Source: Prorocentrum cordatum (Eukaryota; Sar; Dinophyceae; Prorocentrales; Prorocentraceae). From it: a stretch of 64,000 bases of DNA. The stretch covers positions 370,001-434,000 of the forward strand of contig CAUYUJ010003547.1 in assembly GCA_963575745.1 (NCBI GenBank), read 5' to 3'. Shown here piece after piece: positions 1 to 11,043 of this stretch; the first letter of the stretch is position 1, and each line of letters begins with the position of its first letter. A model generated the notes under the pieces. It had not been told where the DNA came from, did not search any database, and saw nothing but the letters and a program-made list of their open reading frames with translations. A program made the position numbers and the translations under genes.

Positions 1-179
1 GCGCGAGGCCGCGGAGCTGCTGCAGCTGGGCCACGGCCTCTGGAGCCCCGCGGCCGGCCGGGCCGCCCCCCGCCAGCCGACACGAGCAGCATCGCCGCAA
101 CCGCACCGCGGCCGCCGCCGCCTCTCGCTGGCCGACGACGCGCGGCCTTTCTGCGTGGCCGGCACCGGCGGGCGAATGT
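1..179. other. GC-rich left flank, no recognised gene
   Basis: Very GC-rich sequence. One frame is open on the plus strand from base 2 to base 421, rich in Ala, Arg, Pro and Gly. It shows no recognisable domain, and its right half is only the purine repeat that follows. It is the left neighbour of the presumed 5' LTR, so it should be the host side of the insertion. The other side, after 24509, is LINE-like; I could not show that the two flanks were once continuous. Confidence 0.4.
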
Positions 180-197
180 TCAGTGTTTTTCGGCCCC

Positions 198-320
198 AGG
201 GCGGGAGGGGGAGGAGGGAGGAGGAGGGAGAAGAAAAAGGAGGAGGGGAAAAAGGAAAAGGAGGAAAAGGAGGAGGAGGAGGAGGACCAGGAGGACCAGG
301 CGGAGGAGGAGGAGGAGGAG
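198..320. repeat. GGA/GGAA purine microsatellite
   Basis: Impure GGA and GGAAA runs occupy this stretch up to the first base of the LTR. Frames across it encode Gly/Glu/Lys or, on the other strand, Leu/Pro runs and are not evidence of a gene. Lying directly against the LTR, it hides any target-site duplication. Confidence 0.85.
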
Positions 321-572
321 TAAATATGCTCCTCTCCGCCTCATCGTACACTTGCCTCTCCTGCTGCCTGCCTTGCCATATCTTGACATTGGTATTACTG
401 TATACCGCAGCTATAACTTAGTTGCTCGAGTGAGAAAAGGAGCGCGCCGCTGCGCGCCCGCGTCCGGGCGTCGGCCGGCCGGCCTCCTCCCTTCCTATAC
501 TTGAGCACAGTTGCTTCACGGACAACATATTATTTTCATTGATGTCTCATTCCGTATCCTCTACCATTGAGC
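321..572 (+). repeat. 5' LTR (presumed)
   Basis: Begins TAAATATGCTCC and ends near ACCATTGAGC. It aligns end to end with 24251-24509. By eye there are about eleven substitutions plus small indels: an AAAA insertion here and a short duplication in the other copy. The ends are not a clean TG...CA pair, so both boundaries are uncertain by a few bases. It contains a GC-rich block (about 448-492) and AT-richer ends. Confidence 0.7.
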
Positions 573-599
573 ATTGTAAACATGAAACCTTAATTCCTT

Positions 600-2279
600 T
601 TGGCATCTTACCTCGATTCTCAGAGGAAAGACTGGTTATCAGCCGAAACCCGCGACCAAGTCGCAATTGGAATGAGCTATGTTGAGACAGCCGAAATGCC
701 CGCGATATTACACGATGTACATCGAGACGGGCAAGAACATCAAGACAGCGGCCCAGGGGAGGGCCGCTCTGCTCCTTCTTCAAATCCAATTCGGGTTTCT
801 CGTGGAAGGGGTGCGGGAGAAACCATAAATTTGTCTGCAGAGGATTCTCCCACACGTATTACGATCAGAGATCGTGAACAGACCCCAGACCCGATAAGGC
901 GGAACGGCCCAGCCGGTAATGCCAGGCGAAGAGCCTTTTCATCTTGGATTGCTGAGTCCTCAGAAACAATACATTCCAGCCCGATTGCCATGCGTTCTAT
1001 CGAGCCGGCCGCTGGCCCAGCCAGTAGGTCGCGAGACGTAAAGGACTCCGGCGGTGCGCTCCCCGCCGTCCCACACGGTTGGGGTCGCCCGCACGGGACT
1101 CACCCCATCCCGATAGCCTTGAACGGGCAAACCGGTCAAGACAGCGACGAACAGCTTGATGACGAAGACGATGTCAACTCTATGGAGGCTGACGTGGAGT
1201 ATGCTAAGCATCAAGGGTCACCAAGCCGAGTCCTGCCGCTGATGAGCGCTGCTGACCACCCCGTCCCAGACGGAAGGTCGTTCCCGGGGCAGGATACCAT
1301 CGGCTATGATCACCTGGAAGATCTTGGGAAGGCACTTGCGGAACAAAATCTAGACACCGCGATCAGTGACCTAGACCGCGAGGCCCCAGCAGTACATGAG
1401 CCGTGGGGAACACCTCTCCCGCCCCAGGCGGCAAAGGTCGAAATGAGTTCCCAAATTCATGTTAAGCATGACAGGGGGACCACGGGTCGAACGCCAGCTC
1501 CTCAACATAAGAAGCACAAGAACGAGGATTCTGATTTGTTTGCTTCCCCGCTTCAGGAGGGGTTATACCGGGCCGCCGTCGCCCCATGCGATTGGCAGCC
1601 GTCAGCGCCCGCGGTAGTTGAGGATGATGATATGTTTGACCCCCCAGCCTCACTCCCAGAGTTGGTTGAACAGGATGAGTGGGATGAGGCCCTTCGAGAG
1701 GTGGCCAAGCCACCGGAGAGCGCGCACGTTCGCCCTTGATCGTCTGCTTCGAGCAGGGGAAGGCCCAAGATCCAACGATCTGGTGCCCGATCGACTTCGA
1801 GGAGCAACAGTGCTATTTCCATGCGCGATGCGCGTAGGAATCGAGGCCCCAATTGCCCGCCCCGGGCGGAAAATAGGTGCCTGGGGAAAGCTCGCAAACA
1901 GGGGGGGCCTTGTAAGCGCCCAGTGCGTGGGCACTGTTCTGATGTGTGTCCCAACTGCGGCAATCAATGGTTGTGTGAGGATTGCTTTCAGATGGATGAG
2001 CATAACTGCCAATGCCTTTTCATCCAAGCCATGCAGGACCAGGCCAGAATCACGGAAGCTAAGAGACAGCAAGAAACCATGGCCCTAGAAGCTCACAGGG
2101 CCGAACAGGCTCGGCTGGGTCGAGAAGAAATGAATGCAGCTATTGCCGATGTTCGGAAGAGGTTCGAGGCTGACAGAATCGCCCTGGCCCGAGCTGCCAG
2201 TCGGCGGGAACGAGAGTTGATGGAACAACTGTCCTATCAGACCGCGGCTGCCCAGCAGCGCGCGGAACAGGACTGTTGA
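600..2279 (+). pseudogene. Gag-like N-terminal region, one in-frame TGA
   Basis: One reading frame runs through this interval, broken only by a TGA at 1737-1739. The first ATG is at 672; the frame is already open at 600. The first half is hydrophilic and acidic with no recognised fold. After the stop a Cys/His cluster (about 1911-2016) follows the pattern C-x8-C-x3-C-x2-C with further CxxC and HNC residues, a B-box or RING-like zinc module. A long Glu/Arg/Ala-rich helical, probably coiled-coil stretch comes next. Position just inside the 5' LTR makes a Gag or pre-Gag role likely; I do not recognise the protein itself. Confidence 0.5.
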
Positions 2280-2280
2280 G

Positions 2281-2898
2281 GCGATATCTTCTGAACGACA
2301 GGCTGCCCTGGCGGCAAACAGTCAATCTGTAGATGCCAAGTCCGCCTGCGCCGCTGTTGCGGTGGCGAGAATAGCAGGGGGGAGGGCCGCGATAGCCAGG
2401 GCAGAACATGATAAACAAGAGTTCCAAGACCAACTTTGCGCTGCCAGGCTAGAAGTGGCCAGTGCACAGAGAGCAGCTGCGACGGTAGTTGATCAGAATA
2501 ATCAGTATCGGGAAGAGCTCAAGTCGCATGAAAACGCTAGAGCATCGCTTCGGCGGATGCAATTAGGTGACGGAGTGAGCCTACCGGCCAAGCCGGCAGG
2601 GGCGAGCAGACGACCATCACCGGCGCCCCAGTCGTCGCAGGCCCAGCCTGGCTCGGCGCCCCCACATGGCGGGACGCCGCCAATGTTGCGGGTCAAAGCT
2701 GCCCAGCAGCCGCGGCCCGCGAGAGGGAGCACCGACGACACTTGTTCAATATGCTCGAATCCGAAGGTCGGAACATGTGCCACTTGCGGATCGCCAAGTT
2801 GTAAAAACCACCTTGACACGAGCACGAGACGCTGCGTCGCTTGTATTCAACGAAGGAGCCTGCCCTTGGAACAGGCGGAGTGGGGCGAGCAATGGTAG
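2281..2898 (+). pseudogene. Gag-like coiled coil plus second zinc module
   Basis: The coiled coil of the preceding frame continues here after a +1 shift at about 2279. Residues are Ala/Glu/Arg/Gln-rich, followed by a Ser/Pro/Gln linker. A second Cys cluster at about 2743-2843 has CxxC, CxxC, a Cys-x4-His and a final CxxC, again B-box-like. The two related zinc modules separated by a coiled coil suggest a tandem arrangement. Nucleic-acid binding or multimerisation is inferred, not shown. Confidence 0.45.
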
Positions 2899-3139
2899 CG
2901 ACATAGGGGTGACCCCAACTTTCGGGCCCAACAGCAGAAGCTCCTTGATGAATTTTACGATGACAAGTGCGATGCAACGGATGAAGGAGCAAGCTGAGGA
3001 ACAGCTTCGATTGAGCTCAGAACGGTCGGCTGCCAACCTTCGTCAGAAAGATGAAGCGCCGGCGCGCGCAGCTGCATCAGAGGAAGGCTGCCATCGCTGA
3101 GTCCTCGAAAGAGAAAGAACAACATGCGCGGTCTCAATT
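2899..3139 (+). pseudogene. Broken Gag linker
   Basis: Charged, Gln/Glu/Arg-rich sequence reads on through two frames with stops, including a TGA at 3098-3100 in the frame that continues at 3140. It joins the upstream zinc/coiled-coil part to the Gag core. Confidence 0.4.
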
Positions 3140-4399
3140 GTGCAAGCTGCTGACCGCGAGGCGGCCTTGATCGAAGGGGCCAAAGAGATGGCGAGAACTA
3201 TGGGCATGGAATCCTTCCAAATCATCGAGAAAGAATTGGGCAAGCTGCCCGGATTCCATCTGTTCGATATGCCCCAGCTTTCACAGGAGACGCCCGTGAG
3301 GCCAGCCCTGCGACCCCATTCTATTACCCCAGGCCCTGCCACCGAAGGTCCGGCCAAGCCTGGCATCTCCAGGAACAGTGCACCCATCAATGCGGAGTTG
3401 CCAGGCATTGCTGATGACATGACCTTTATTAATTATCATCCTTTCACCAAGGCGGGGCCAGCGAGGCCACCGACGGCCCAGCCGCCTGGTGGAAGGAAGG
3501 GCCATGCGCCAGCGGGTGCGCCGCCTGGCGGGGCAGGGCAGAACAATGATGGGGATGGCCATAGTACCGCGCCAAGTACCGAGATCTTGTCAGCACTCGC
3601 CCATGCCATCCGAGATCAGTCAGAGAAACCGCCTCCAGGGGGCCCGGGGGATTCTGAATCCCCAGGCGGCGGAGGCGGCCGTGGCGGGCCTCCAGGCCCA
3701 GGTGGGCCCAATGGCCCGGGGGGTCGACGAGAGTGCCCCTGCGGATCAGTGGAGACAGGTTGGGAACAATCAGAAGGTCGATCTGATGGACATTCCCGAT
3801 GTCACAAAAAAATACGGGAGTGGCAGACGCATGCAGTCCGTGCTGCGGCTGGATCGTTTCCTGAGATTCGGGAAGCACAGCTCTGGATCATGGAAGCCAT
3901 GGGCCCCTCTGTGATTCAAGAACAGGTCAGAAATCCGGGTCGCTTCCAACGCCTAGACATCGTGATCGCCACTGACCGGATTGAGAAGTTCAGCAAAATG
4001 CGTAGGAATCGCAACCTTTCCACTCATCACATGCATTTCCTTCAACACATCAATCGCGTGGAATTCGGCGCCCAGAATGAGAAGAGGCTGTTAACAGGGC
4101 GCGGAATTATACGGGCCATTTGCTCTTGGTGTTCAGTCAGATCGGAGTTGGGCCAACATCGCATTTCGCGCGACATCTTCAAGGTAGCTATTGATCCCAA
4201 TTGCCCAGATGCTGATTTGTACCATTTCTATAATGCATGGGCAGATGCGCATCAGCAACTCTACGGCGCACGACCTCCGTCTGATGAGATGCGAGTTCGA
4301 TCCGCGCACACTTTATTGAGCAGTGCAGGGGGCCGAAGAAGTTTGATCTGTTCTGTCAACTCTATGATTTGTCCACGGACAAGCCAGGAGAAGGCATGA
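3140..4399 (+). pseudogene. Gag core region
   Basis: A 419-residue open frame. It begins with a short helical stretch, passes through a Pro/Gly/Ala-rich linker (about 3290-3730), then becomes a mixed-composition helical region (about 3830-4380) with conserved-looking Trp, His and Phe residues, as expected of a capsid-like domain. Between about 3740 and 3900 a neighbouring frame gives the more protein-like sequence, so a pair of frameshifts is likely. It overlaps the next frame by 31 bases. Confidence 0.5.
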
Positions 4400-4989
4400 T
4401 AACCTATGAGGGGGTCATAACCCAGATTGAACGGATGATGTTGCGTGAGAAGGACGAGTGGAACATCAATCTACATGCGGGTACTTTGAATCAACGTGCT
4501 CGCAAGACGCGCTTGGGCGGCGGTGGAGGCAACGGCAGCGATGACCGCCGAGGCCTGAACGGCAAAGCCGTTGCGGCAGAAGTGGCAGCGCGTCTCGGGA
4601 AGTCCACAGGTGTTATGAAGAATGGAGCGACGAAGGGCGAGACGACGTGCAGCTATGTGCGCAAGGGAGAGACCTGCCCGTATGCGGGTCAGGATTGCCC
4701 GTTGAATCATAAGAAGCCCACAGCTGCCGCTGCGGCCCGGCCGGCTGCGGGAGCTAATTCGAATGCTGCTCCGGCTCCGGATGCGCGTTCCAGAGGATGG
4801 TCTGAGAAACCTAAAGGCGGGGGCCGAAAGGCACGTGCCGATCTCAGACTCCAGCAGGTGGCCGTGGAAAAGGTGCACAGCAACGGACGAGAAGCCAATC
4901 CGATCGTTCGCGCGAGAGACACGTGGACCCCCGGACGGTTGCTACAGACAACACAGAGCCTTGACCGACGCAGAAAAGCTCAAGCGTGA
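4369..4989 (+). pseudogene. Gag nucleocapsid-like segment with CCCH finger
   Basis: 206-residue frame. Near 4648-4710 lies a C-x9-C-x6-C-x3-H motif (CSYVRKGETC then CPLNH), a CCCH zinc finger. CCCH fingers in place of the usual CCHC knuckle recur in copia-like Gag proteins of dinoflagellates. The rest is Ala/Lys/Arg-rich, consistent with RNA binding. The frame degrades after about 4800. Confidence 0.55.
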
Positions 4990-5311
4990 CAAGTATGAAC
5001 AAGCCAGGCTTAATGCGGGCAAGACTCTGGGATATGAGCGCACTGTAAAACAAGCCAATGCCGCTGCTGCCAATGTCTCTTCATCCGCGGGGGGCGGCGG
5101 CTCTAGGGCCGCCAGCTCTTGTTCGGAAAGACGCAGGAATGAGGGGGGCAAAGGCAAAGGCAAAGGCAAAAACAATGATAATATCTGTCGCTCTTTCAAG
5201 GAAACGGGGAATGCACGCGCGGGAAGGACTGTTGGATCGCTCAGACCACGCCCAACCATCCGCGACACTGGCTCGGCACTGGCGGCCGCGCCGCCAGCGC
5301 AGACGGGCTGA
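4990..5311 (+). pseudogene. Gag tail, Lys/Gly-rich, second CCCH finger frameshifted
   Basis: The frame carries a KGKGKGK tract and then starts a second finger (CRSFKETG). A one-base shift at about 5211 is needed to read the following C-TRGKD-C and downstream His residues, so this CCCH finger is split across two frames. Two CCCH fingers in tandem near the Gag end strengthen the nucleocapsid assignment. The residual frame stops at 5311. Confidence 0.5.
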
Positions 5312-5640
5312 TTGGAATAGTTATGTTAAGGATGATATGTATTGCCTTCTTCGCTAGACGGATGCGGCGACGCCCGCGTCGGTCAAAACGAATGCGGGGG
5401 GGCAGGAATGCGTCCATTGACCCAGTCAGCCCGGGCTCGTTAGCGCGCCCTGCCCCGTTAGTTCGGGGCCCCCTTGGGCAGAGGCAGGCCGGCCCTCATT
5501 CTCCAAGGGCCTCTACAAATATAAGCAGAGGAGTTGATAAACGCCCCTCCAGTGGAGAGCCCCTCCACGAACGCAGGGGGCAATTTGAGAGTCTCAGAGT
5601 CTCGTAATTATTCTTGCCAATTTCCTGCGCCCTCTTTCTC
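5312..5640 (+). other. Gag-protease spacer without clear coding
   Basis: Short frames only. Arg-rich and Pro/Ser-rich residues alternate with stops in all frames. No motif recognised. Confidence 0.4.
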
Positions 5641-6049
5641 GGCGCGCTATCAAGATGCACTGGGGCGACCCCCCCCCCCCCCCCCCCCCCCGCAAGAGTT
5701 GCATTCGATCTCAGACAGAGGGTCGGTGCAATTCCGCGTCCGGTTCCACCCCTCGACTGCGGAACCCGCCATCACTTGTAGGAAGGCGCGTCGCCGCGAC
5801 CTTAAAGAGTTGCCCTCAAGTGACGAAGATAGGCGGAAGTTCCCAGATGAAGTACGCCAGCAGTTGTCCACTCAGTGGGGGGCGTCCGCGGCGGAGGCCC
5901 TAATCAAGGCATCGGACCTACAAGATGACGTCTGGCACCTTTGGCTGAGGACCGAGGGGGGGGGGGGGGGAGGGCCCACGCGGCGCAGCCGCTGCGGGGT
6001 GCACAGACAAAGATGCCGCATATCTTGGAGCGCTGAGCTTTATCATTGA
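5534..6049 (+). pseudogene. Linker ahead of retropepsin
   Basis: 171-residue frame containing a homopolymeric C run (about 5670-5692, read as poly-Pro) and a G run (about 5957-5971, read as poly-Gly). Both are likely sites of slippage. Between them is a charged helical stretch. It merges at about 6000 with the protease, which is read in another frame. Confidence 0.4.
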
Positions 6050-6400
6050 TACGGGGTGCGGGTATGACCATATAGCGGAAGGATATAGTAAAAGTGCAGG
6101 TGCAATGAGATTGATTCGAAAATTTCCGCAATCGATCACTCTGAATACTGCCGGGGGAGAGTCAAAAGCCCTCGGTTCCGTTTGCATCGCATGCCCTAAA
6201 TCTAAGGGTGGTAGTTTATCGCATTGGTCATGCCGGAGACTCCGCGCGTGATCTCGGTGGGAGAGCGGCGCGTGGATCACGGCTTTAGTTTCTTCTGGCC
6301 AGCGGGCCGAAGGCCCTGCCTTCTGTTGCCCAGCGGTCAAAGAGTGGACCTGATCGTTGAGGGCAAGATTCCGTACTTACCCTTTCAGGCAAAGCGGCGC
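6000..6400 (+). pseudogene. Retropepsin-type aspartic protease
   Basis: The frame from 6000 reads into FIIDTGCG (about 6039-6062), the Asp-Thr-Gly catalytic triad of a retroviral-type aspartic protease. About 55 codons later a one-base shift at about 6215 moves coding to the frame starting near 6221 (VMPETPRVISVGER and IPYLPF), which looks like the C-terminal half of the same domain. The split makes this copy inactive. It lies between Gag and integrase, as in Ty1/copia. Confidence 0.6.
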
Positions 6401-6462
6401 TGGGTCAGCGGAAATGCGCGGTTGCCGCTGGGGAGGGTGACACTCCCGAGCAGTGGTGTTGC

Positions 6463-7836
6463 GTGGCGCCAGGCGCCAAGGCATTTTTGGATGATGTGGA
6501 ATCGGCGGGAGGCCCTCCGCCCCATGCTGTTCAGACTCGCGTAACCATAGACTTGCGTACACATGAGATGGTTGTAAACCACAGCTATGTTGACGGACGA
6601 CCGGCTGAGTCCGCGCCCGTTTTTCCGCCCTCGTTAGACTCTGCGGATACCATCGCTTATTTCTACAATGCGCCTCACAAGGCTAGCGAATGCGGTTGGA
6701 TTCGGACACCTACCGGCGTCGCTGCCTCCAAATGTCTCTTGGCTTTGCCCTGCCATGGCCAAGCCGTCGATGGGGCCGACGATCAGCCCGGCCAAGCCGT
6801 GGCCCGCGCAGCCGCATATGAGAGCCTTTGTTGGCACGGGGTCTCAGGATACCCCCCCTACGACATGGGCCAGGGGTTGGACTCCGACGCGTGCGACGCG
6901 GCCCCCGGGCCCGAGGAGGTTAAAGTTGGAGACTCTGACGGCGCCGACCTAGTCGACGTCGACGCACCGTCAGGTCCATGCCCAGACGATGCGGAGGTTG
7001 AGGTGTCGGGTTCCCTTGCCGAGCGACTTAAGAAGGCCGCAGCTTCCCTCGCGCATCTCCTAACTCATGCTCCTGAGAACCCATATTGCTCAGTATGCAA
7101 GTGGACCAAAGCTCTCAGACGACAGCAGCGCAAAGCGCGCAACAAAGGGCTGAAGGTTCCCCGCCCATGCGCTAACCCCACGTCGTTCGGACACCTAACG
7201 ACGATGGATCATTGGTTTGCGATGGATGAACTCTCGCGGGGGCTCCACGATGAGACCGCGTGCGCGACTTTTCGCGACCGAGCAACTGATCTTCTCGCCG
7301 CTCAGGGCGTCCACGACAAGTCTGCGGTTCACATGTGTAACTTTCTAGTAAACCTAGTAAACCTTAAAGCCCCGGGCGAGAAGTTAGAATATCGCTATAC
7401 AGATGGTGCGCGCGAGCTTGCAAGGGCACGTTACGAGCTCAAGATTGCCCATGATCCTACCATCCCAGGATACAAGAAGCAAAGCGCCGTTGCTGAACGC
7501 GCAAACGGCGTGGCGCAGATGGGGGCCCAGGCTCATCTCATGCAGGCCGGTCTCGCACCGCCATGCTGGGCGCATGCCGTCAGATATTTTTGTCTCTGCT
7601 ACAACGCCAGGGCCCCTGAAGAGGGGACGTCTAGTTGGGGGCGTCGCTTTGGACATCAGTTTGAGGCACCGCTCCTTCCCTTCGGGTCCCTTGTGCGTTA
7701 TGCGCCCCCGCCAGAGTCGAGATTTCGGATCGCCAAGACTGGTGGTGCAATGATTCCTGGGTTATACTTAGGGTATGTACACAAAGCGGGGGCATGGTTG
7801 GCCCAGAGAGCTATGCTGTACCGCTTAGACAGCTAG
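6463..7836 (+). pseudogene. Copia-type integrase
   Basis: 457-residue frame. Zinc-binding HHCC motif: His at 7054 and 7066, Cys at 7087 and 7096 (H-x3-H, C-x2-C). Catalytic acidic triad: Asp in TMDHW (7207), Asp in YTDGA (7402) and Glu in AERANG (7495), with 64 and 30 residues between them. A GLYLGY stretch near 7750-7790 fits the downstream beta-rich domain. The first 150 residues are a linker from the protease. This is the least damaged enzyme of the element, but it ends in a TAG with a frame change, so it would not be joined to RT. Confidence 0.75.
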
Positions 7837-8189
7837 AAGGACTTAACATGGAATCAGGCCGCACGCCCGAAGGCAAGCGACCCACCATTGAGAAGTCCGA
7901 TCAAGTCTATAGCAACATCCTAGATGGCACTGCTGATGACCAATCGCCTCAGTTTCCAATGGGGAAAGCGTACGAGAAGGCGATGACTGAAGTGCGCTCC
8001 GTTACGATCCGCGGCCGTCCCAGACGGTTCGGGGTAGGGGATGGGAGCACAATCGGTCCACCCGTTTTGTGCAGAGGATCCCGCCGTGATTATGCCGCCG
8101 CCTCCCCGAGGAGGCGCGGGCGCGCCGCCGCCAGACTCCGGGGCCGATTCCGACGACGACGACGGCCCGGGGCGTTGGTGTGTGGATGA
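7794..8189 (+). pseudogene. Integrase C-terminal continuation, frameshifted
   Basis: 131-residue frame that overlaps the end of the integrase frame and carries the protein-like continuation (about 7800-8040) before returning to the main pol frame at 8041. It looks like the integrase-RT linker displaced by a pair of one-base shifts. Its Arg-rich tail after 8040 is probably out of frame. Confidence 0.4.
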
Positions 8190-9420
8190 CGAGCCTGCGG
8201 TTATTGACGGTCGGGACCCACGGCGAGACTCTCGCCCAGACGAACATCAAGATCAGAAGTTAGGTCTCGCTCACATCGAGCACCCTTTGGATCGACAATC
8301 TTACTTTTCGGCGGCCAAGCCGCGCGAAAGAGTTCCCGGGAAAGGGCAGCTCCTTGCTCGCGCGACTCAGAACCTTGATACAATGGAATACTATGAGGAT
8401 CGGCGCATTGTCGTTGGGCTAACGAAAGATGGGCTAACACAAGAGCTCCCATTGACAGGTCGTCGAAAAACATGTAGCATACGAGTTGTACGTTATTGCG
8501 ATCCCGATTACATTCCCGTGACTCGAGTGCGAGTTACGGACCCAGATCCGAGGCGCGGCGCTGAATGGTTAAAGAAATTGCCCGAATCCACCAATCCCGG
8601 CATTCATCCTGGACGCTGGTTCAACATGAGTCAGGCTCAACGCCGACAGGCCGTCGAGCAATCCAAGGCCGAAAAGAGAGGGTTCTTTGGCATTGACGAC
8701 CCCGGCCCATGTCTAGCCCTGTTGCGCGATATAGGCTTGGACGCGGAAGGTCCAGCGACTCCACCCGAGCCCGCGGCGGCCAAGCCAGCCGCTGCTCGTC
8801 CGCTATCTGAGGAGGTCGCTGCTTATCTTGCGACACACCCAAAGGCAAGGAGAGCCGCTCCATGGGTCGTTGAGCGATTTTGGAGACAGGCGGCGCAGGG
8901 CGGCCAAGCCGCAGCCGTGGCCGCCGACTCCGCCGTAGAAGAAGACTCAGACGATTATTTTTCGGATGATGAGGATGTTTGGTGGAAGCAAACTTGGCGC
9001 GGCGGCGCCGTCGCACGTGATGGGGGTCACCCCGGCCAAGTCGGCAGGGGCCCATTATGTGATGCGGAATCTGAGGTGACGCAAGAGGCAAGCCAGACTT
9101 CGAGTCTGGCGGCCGTCGCGTCGCGGCGAAGCGTGTCTCGGATGCCGCTGCAGCATGGCTCGGCTCCAATGCCAGGTCACCGCGAAAAAGAAAGATTTGA
9201 TTTGGATTACCTGTGCAACCCTTTTACTGATCTCATCTCAGTTGTTGACGAGCCATCTCAACTCCCCAACGACTGGCGACAGACTCGGATCGACGCCGCT
9301 GTAGCGCGATCGGTTTCCAAAGCCGAAGCCCAGGCTAACCAAGATGCCGAGGCCGCTTCGAGGAAAGAACGGAACCGATTGCGGGAAATAAGCACATGGG
9401 GCGAGAAAGGCGTAACATAA
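8041..9420 (+). pseudogene. Integrase-RT linker region
   Basis: 459-residue frame from an ATG at 8041, in the same frame as the integrase. It is hydrophilic, with an Asp-rich patch near 8140-8190, an acidic patch near 8935-8975 and Ala/Pro-rich segments. No enzymatic motif seen. It ends in a TAA (9418-9420), after which the same frame continues directly into RT, so this is one stop inside a former polyprotein. Confidence 0.5.
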
Positions 9421-10158
9421 TATGCTGGTGTTGTTGCAGAACTCAAAGGGAGGACGGCTCATTTTGGTCGTCTGTTCGCGATCGTTGCCGAAAAGAATTC
9501 CGAGCTGCCGCTAGGACACAAAGACCGCAAATATAAAGGTCGCGTCGTTTTCGACGGTTCCAGCGTGAGAGATCACAATACAGATGTGGCTTTGTTTCAG
9601 GAGCTGTCCAGCAGCTCTGCTACAATGCAGGCTAGCAAAGCAGCTGACACCCACGGGCTCTTTGAAGGTCAGAGTATTGAACAAGCCGACGCCCGTCAGG
9701 CCTACACTCGATCAAAGTTGGGTGGTACCCCGACATGGGTATATCTGCCCCGTGATGAGTGGCCTGAGTCCTGGTCGCATCTGCGCAATCCCGCATTCCC
9801 ATTGATTATCCCTGTACGGACACCCTGAGTCAGGAGGGCATTGGGAGCAACATTGCGAGGGCATGTTACGGCCAACGGCTTTATCAAATGCAGCCCATGG
9901 CGCAGCCGTTACTTTCACACGGAACTGAATTTCTTCTGGATCATCTACGTTGATGATTTCAAGTTGGCCGGTCCTGCCGACAAGCTAGCCCGAGGATGGA
10001 AGCCGCTGCAATCTCCATCTCCTAATTGCCCCAAAGGCGTAGATATAGATCCTCCGACAGCGGTCGGACGATATTTGGGATGCGAACACCGGCTATCCAC
10101 GCAGCTTGTCGAGTGGCAAGGTGAGTTGCCCACAATTTTGGACCCGCCACTTCCTTAA
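9421..10158 (+). pseudogene. Copia-type reverse transcriptase
   Basis: Read in the same frame as 8041-9420. Landmarks in order: FQELSSS (about 9592), ADARQAY carrying the first catalytic Asp (9688), and YVDD (9946-9957) followed by FKLAGP. A TGA at 9826 with a short out-of-frame stretch up to about 9865 disrupts the middle of the domain and then returns to frame, a pair of compensating shifts. A DPPTAVGRYLGC segment follows. The motifs identify a Ty1/copia-class RT; the copy cannot be functional. Confidence 0.8.
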
Positions 10159-10284
10159 GTTAAGCAGAACGCATCCGTCCCAGACGAGAGTGATGAGTGC
10201 GAAACGGGGGGTGACTCAGCGGCCCAGCCGCCAGAGCCATACCAACCTAGATAACCCAAACAGGCCAGAGTCATAGAGTACGAT

Positions 10285-11043
10285 ATGACTGAATTCTTCG
10301 ACTCCTGTGTTGCAGTATATGCCCAACTCACAGATACTGACCCAGCTACGCATCCTGCTGCAGGCACTCCTTTTGGCCCCGAACATGCCGATCTCGAGCG
10401 CGGCCAAGGCGGGCCTCGAGGCGAGGTTTGCCCTCCTGCGGAGGAGTCCATAGCGTCAGCCTTGAACGTCAGCGTCGACGTTGGGCCCCCCGACAAAGAG
10501 ATAGTCGCGCACGGCCTCGATGCCGCAGCGGCCAGCCCAAACGATCCGGAGCCGCCGACCCAGTCGGGCGTGCTCCAGCCCATTGCGGCAAAAGTCTTGA
10601 TGCAGATCCTATACGGTGCAAGAATTGCTCGATATGACCTCCTCCGCGCTGTTTGTCATACAGCGATTTGCATTGCCAAGTGGACAGAGCAACAAGACAG
10701 GGATCTTTTCCGATTCATTTGTTATATCAAGGGTACTTCTCACTACCGCATGTCTTCATTGGTAGGAGATAGAATGGAGGATGTCTTGTTGATGCAATAC
10801 TCCGATGCGGATCTGGCCAGTGACATCCGAACACACAGGGGCACGAGTGCCAGTTACCAAGCTATTTGGGGCCCATGCGCTAGAGCAGGCAGACCACGGG
10901 ATCTCAGCGACAGAAATGCGTTTCCCATAGCACCCTTGAGGCTGAGATTGTGGCTGCCGACCTTGCCCTGCGAAAAGAGCTGCTTGCAGCTCTTCCGCTT
11001 TGGGAAATATTGCTTGGGCGACAAATACGTTGCCTTTTCTTAA
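10285..11043 (+). pseudogene. RNase H domain, N-terminal part
   Basis: 252-residue frame, same frame as RT but separated by TAA codons at 10156 and 10252. After an acidic/Pro-rich linker (10285-10570) it reads a copia RNase H start (LYGARIARYDLLRAVCH) and YSDADLAS with the first catalytic Asp (10804). At about 10870-10950 coding leaves this frame, and the last part of the frame is spurious. Confidence 0.7.

Noticed and set aside
315-325. Target-site duplication of the LTR element
   Set aside because: The left flank is a GGA repeat and the right flank is not; no 4-6 base match could be separated from chance.
631-645. ACTGGTTATCAGCCG as a primer-binding site
   Set aside because: It resembles the plant copia initiator-Met site but has an extra T and lies about 60 bases from the LTR end; a site should be adjacent.
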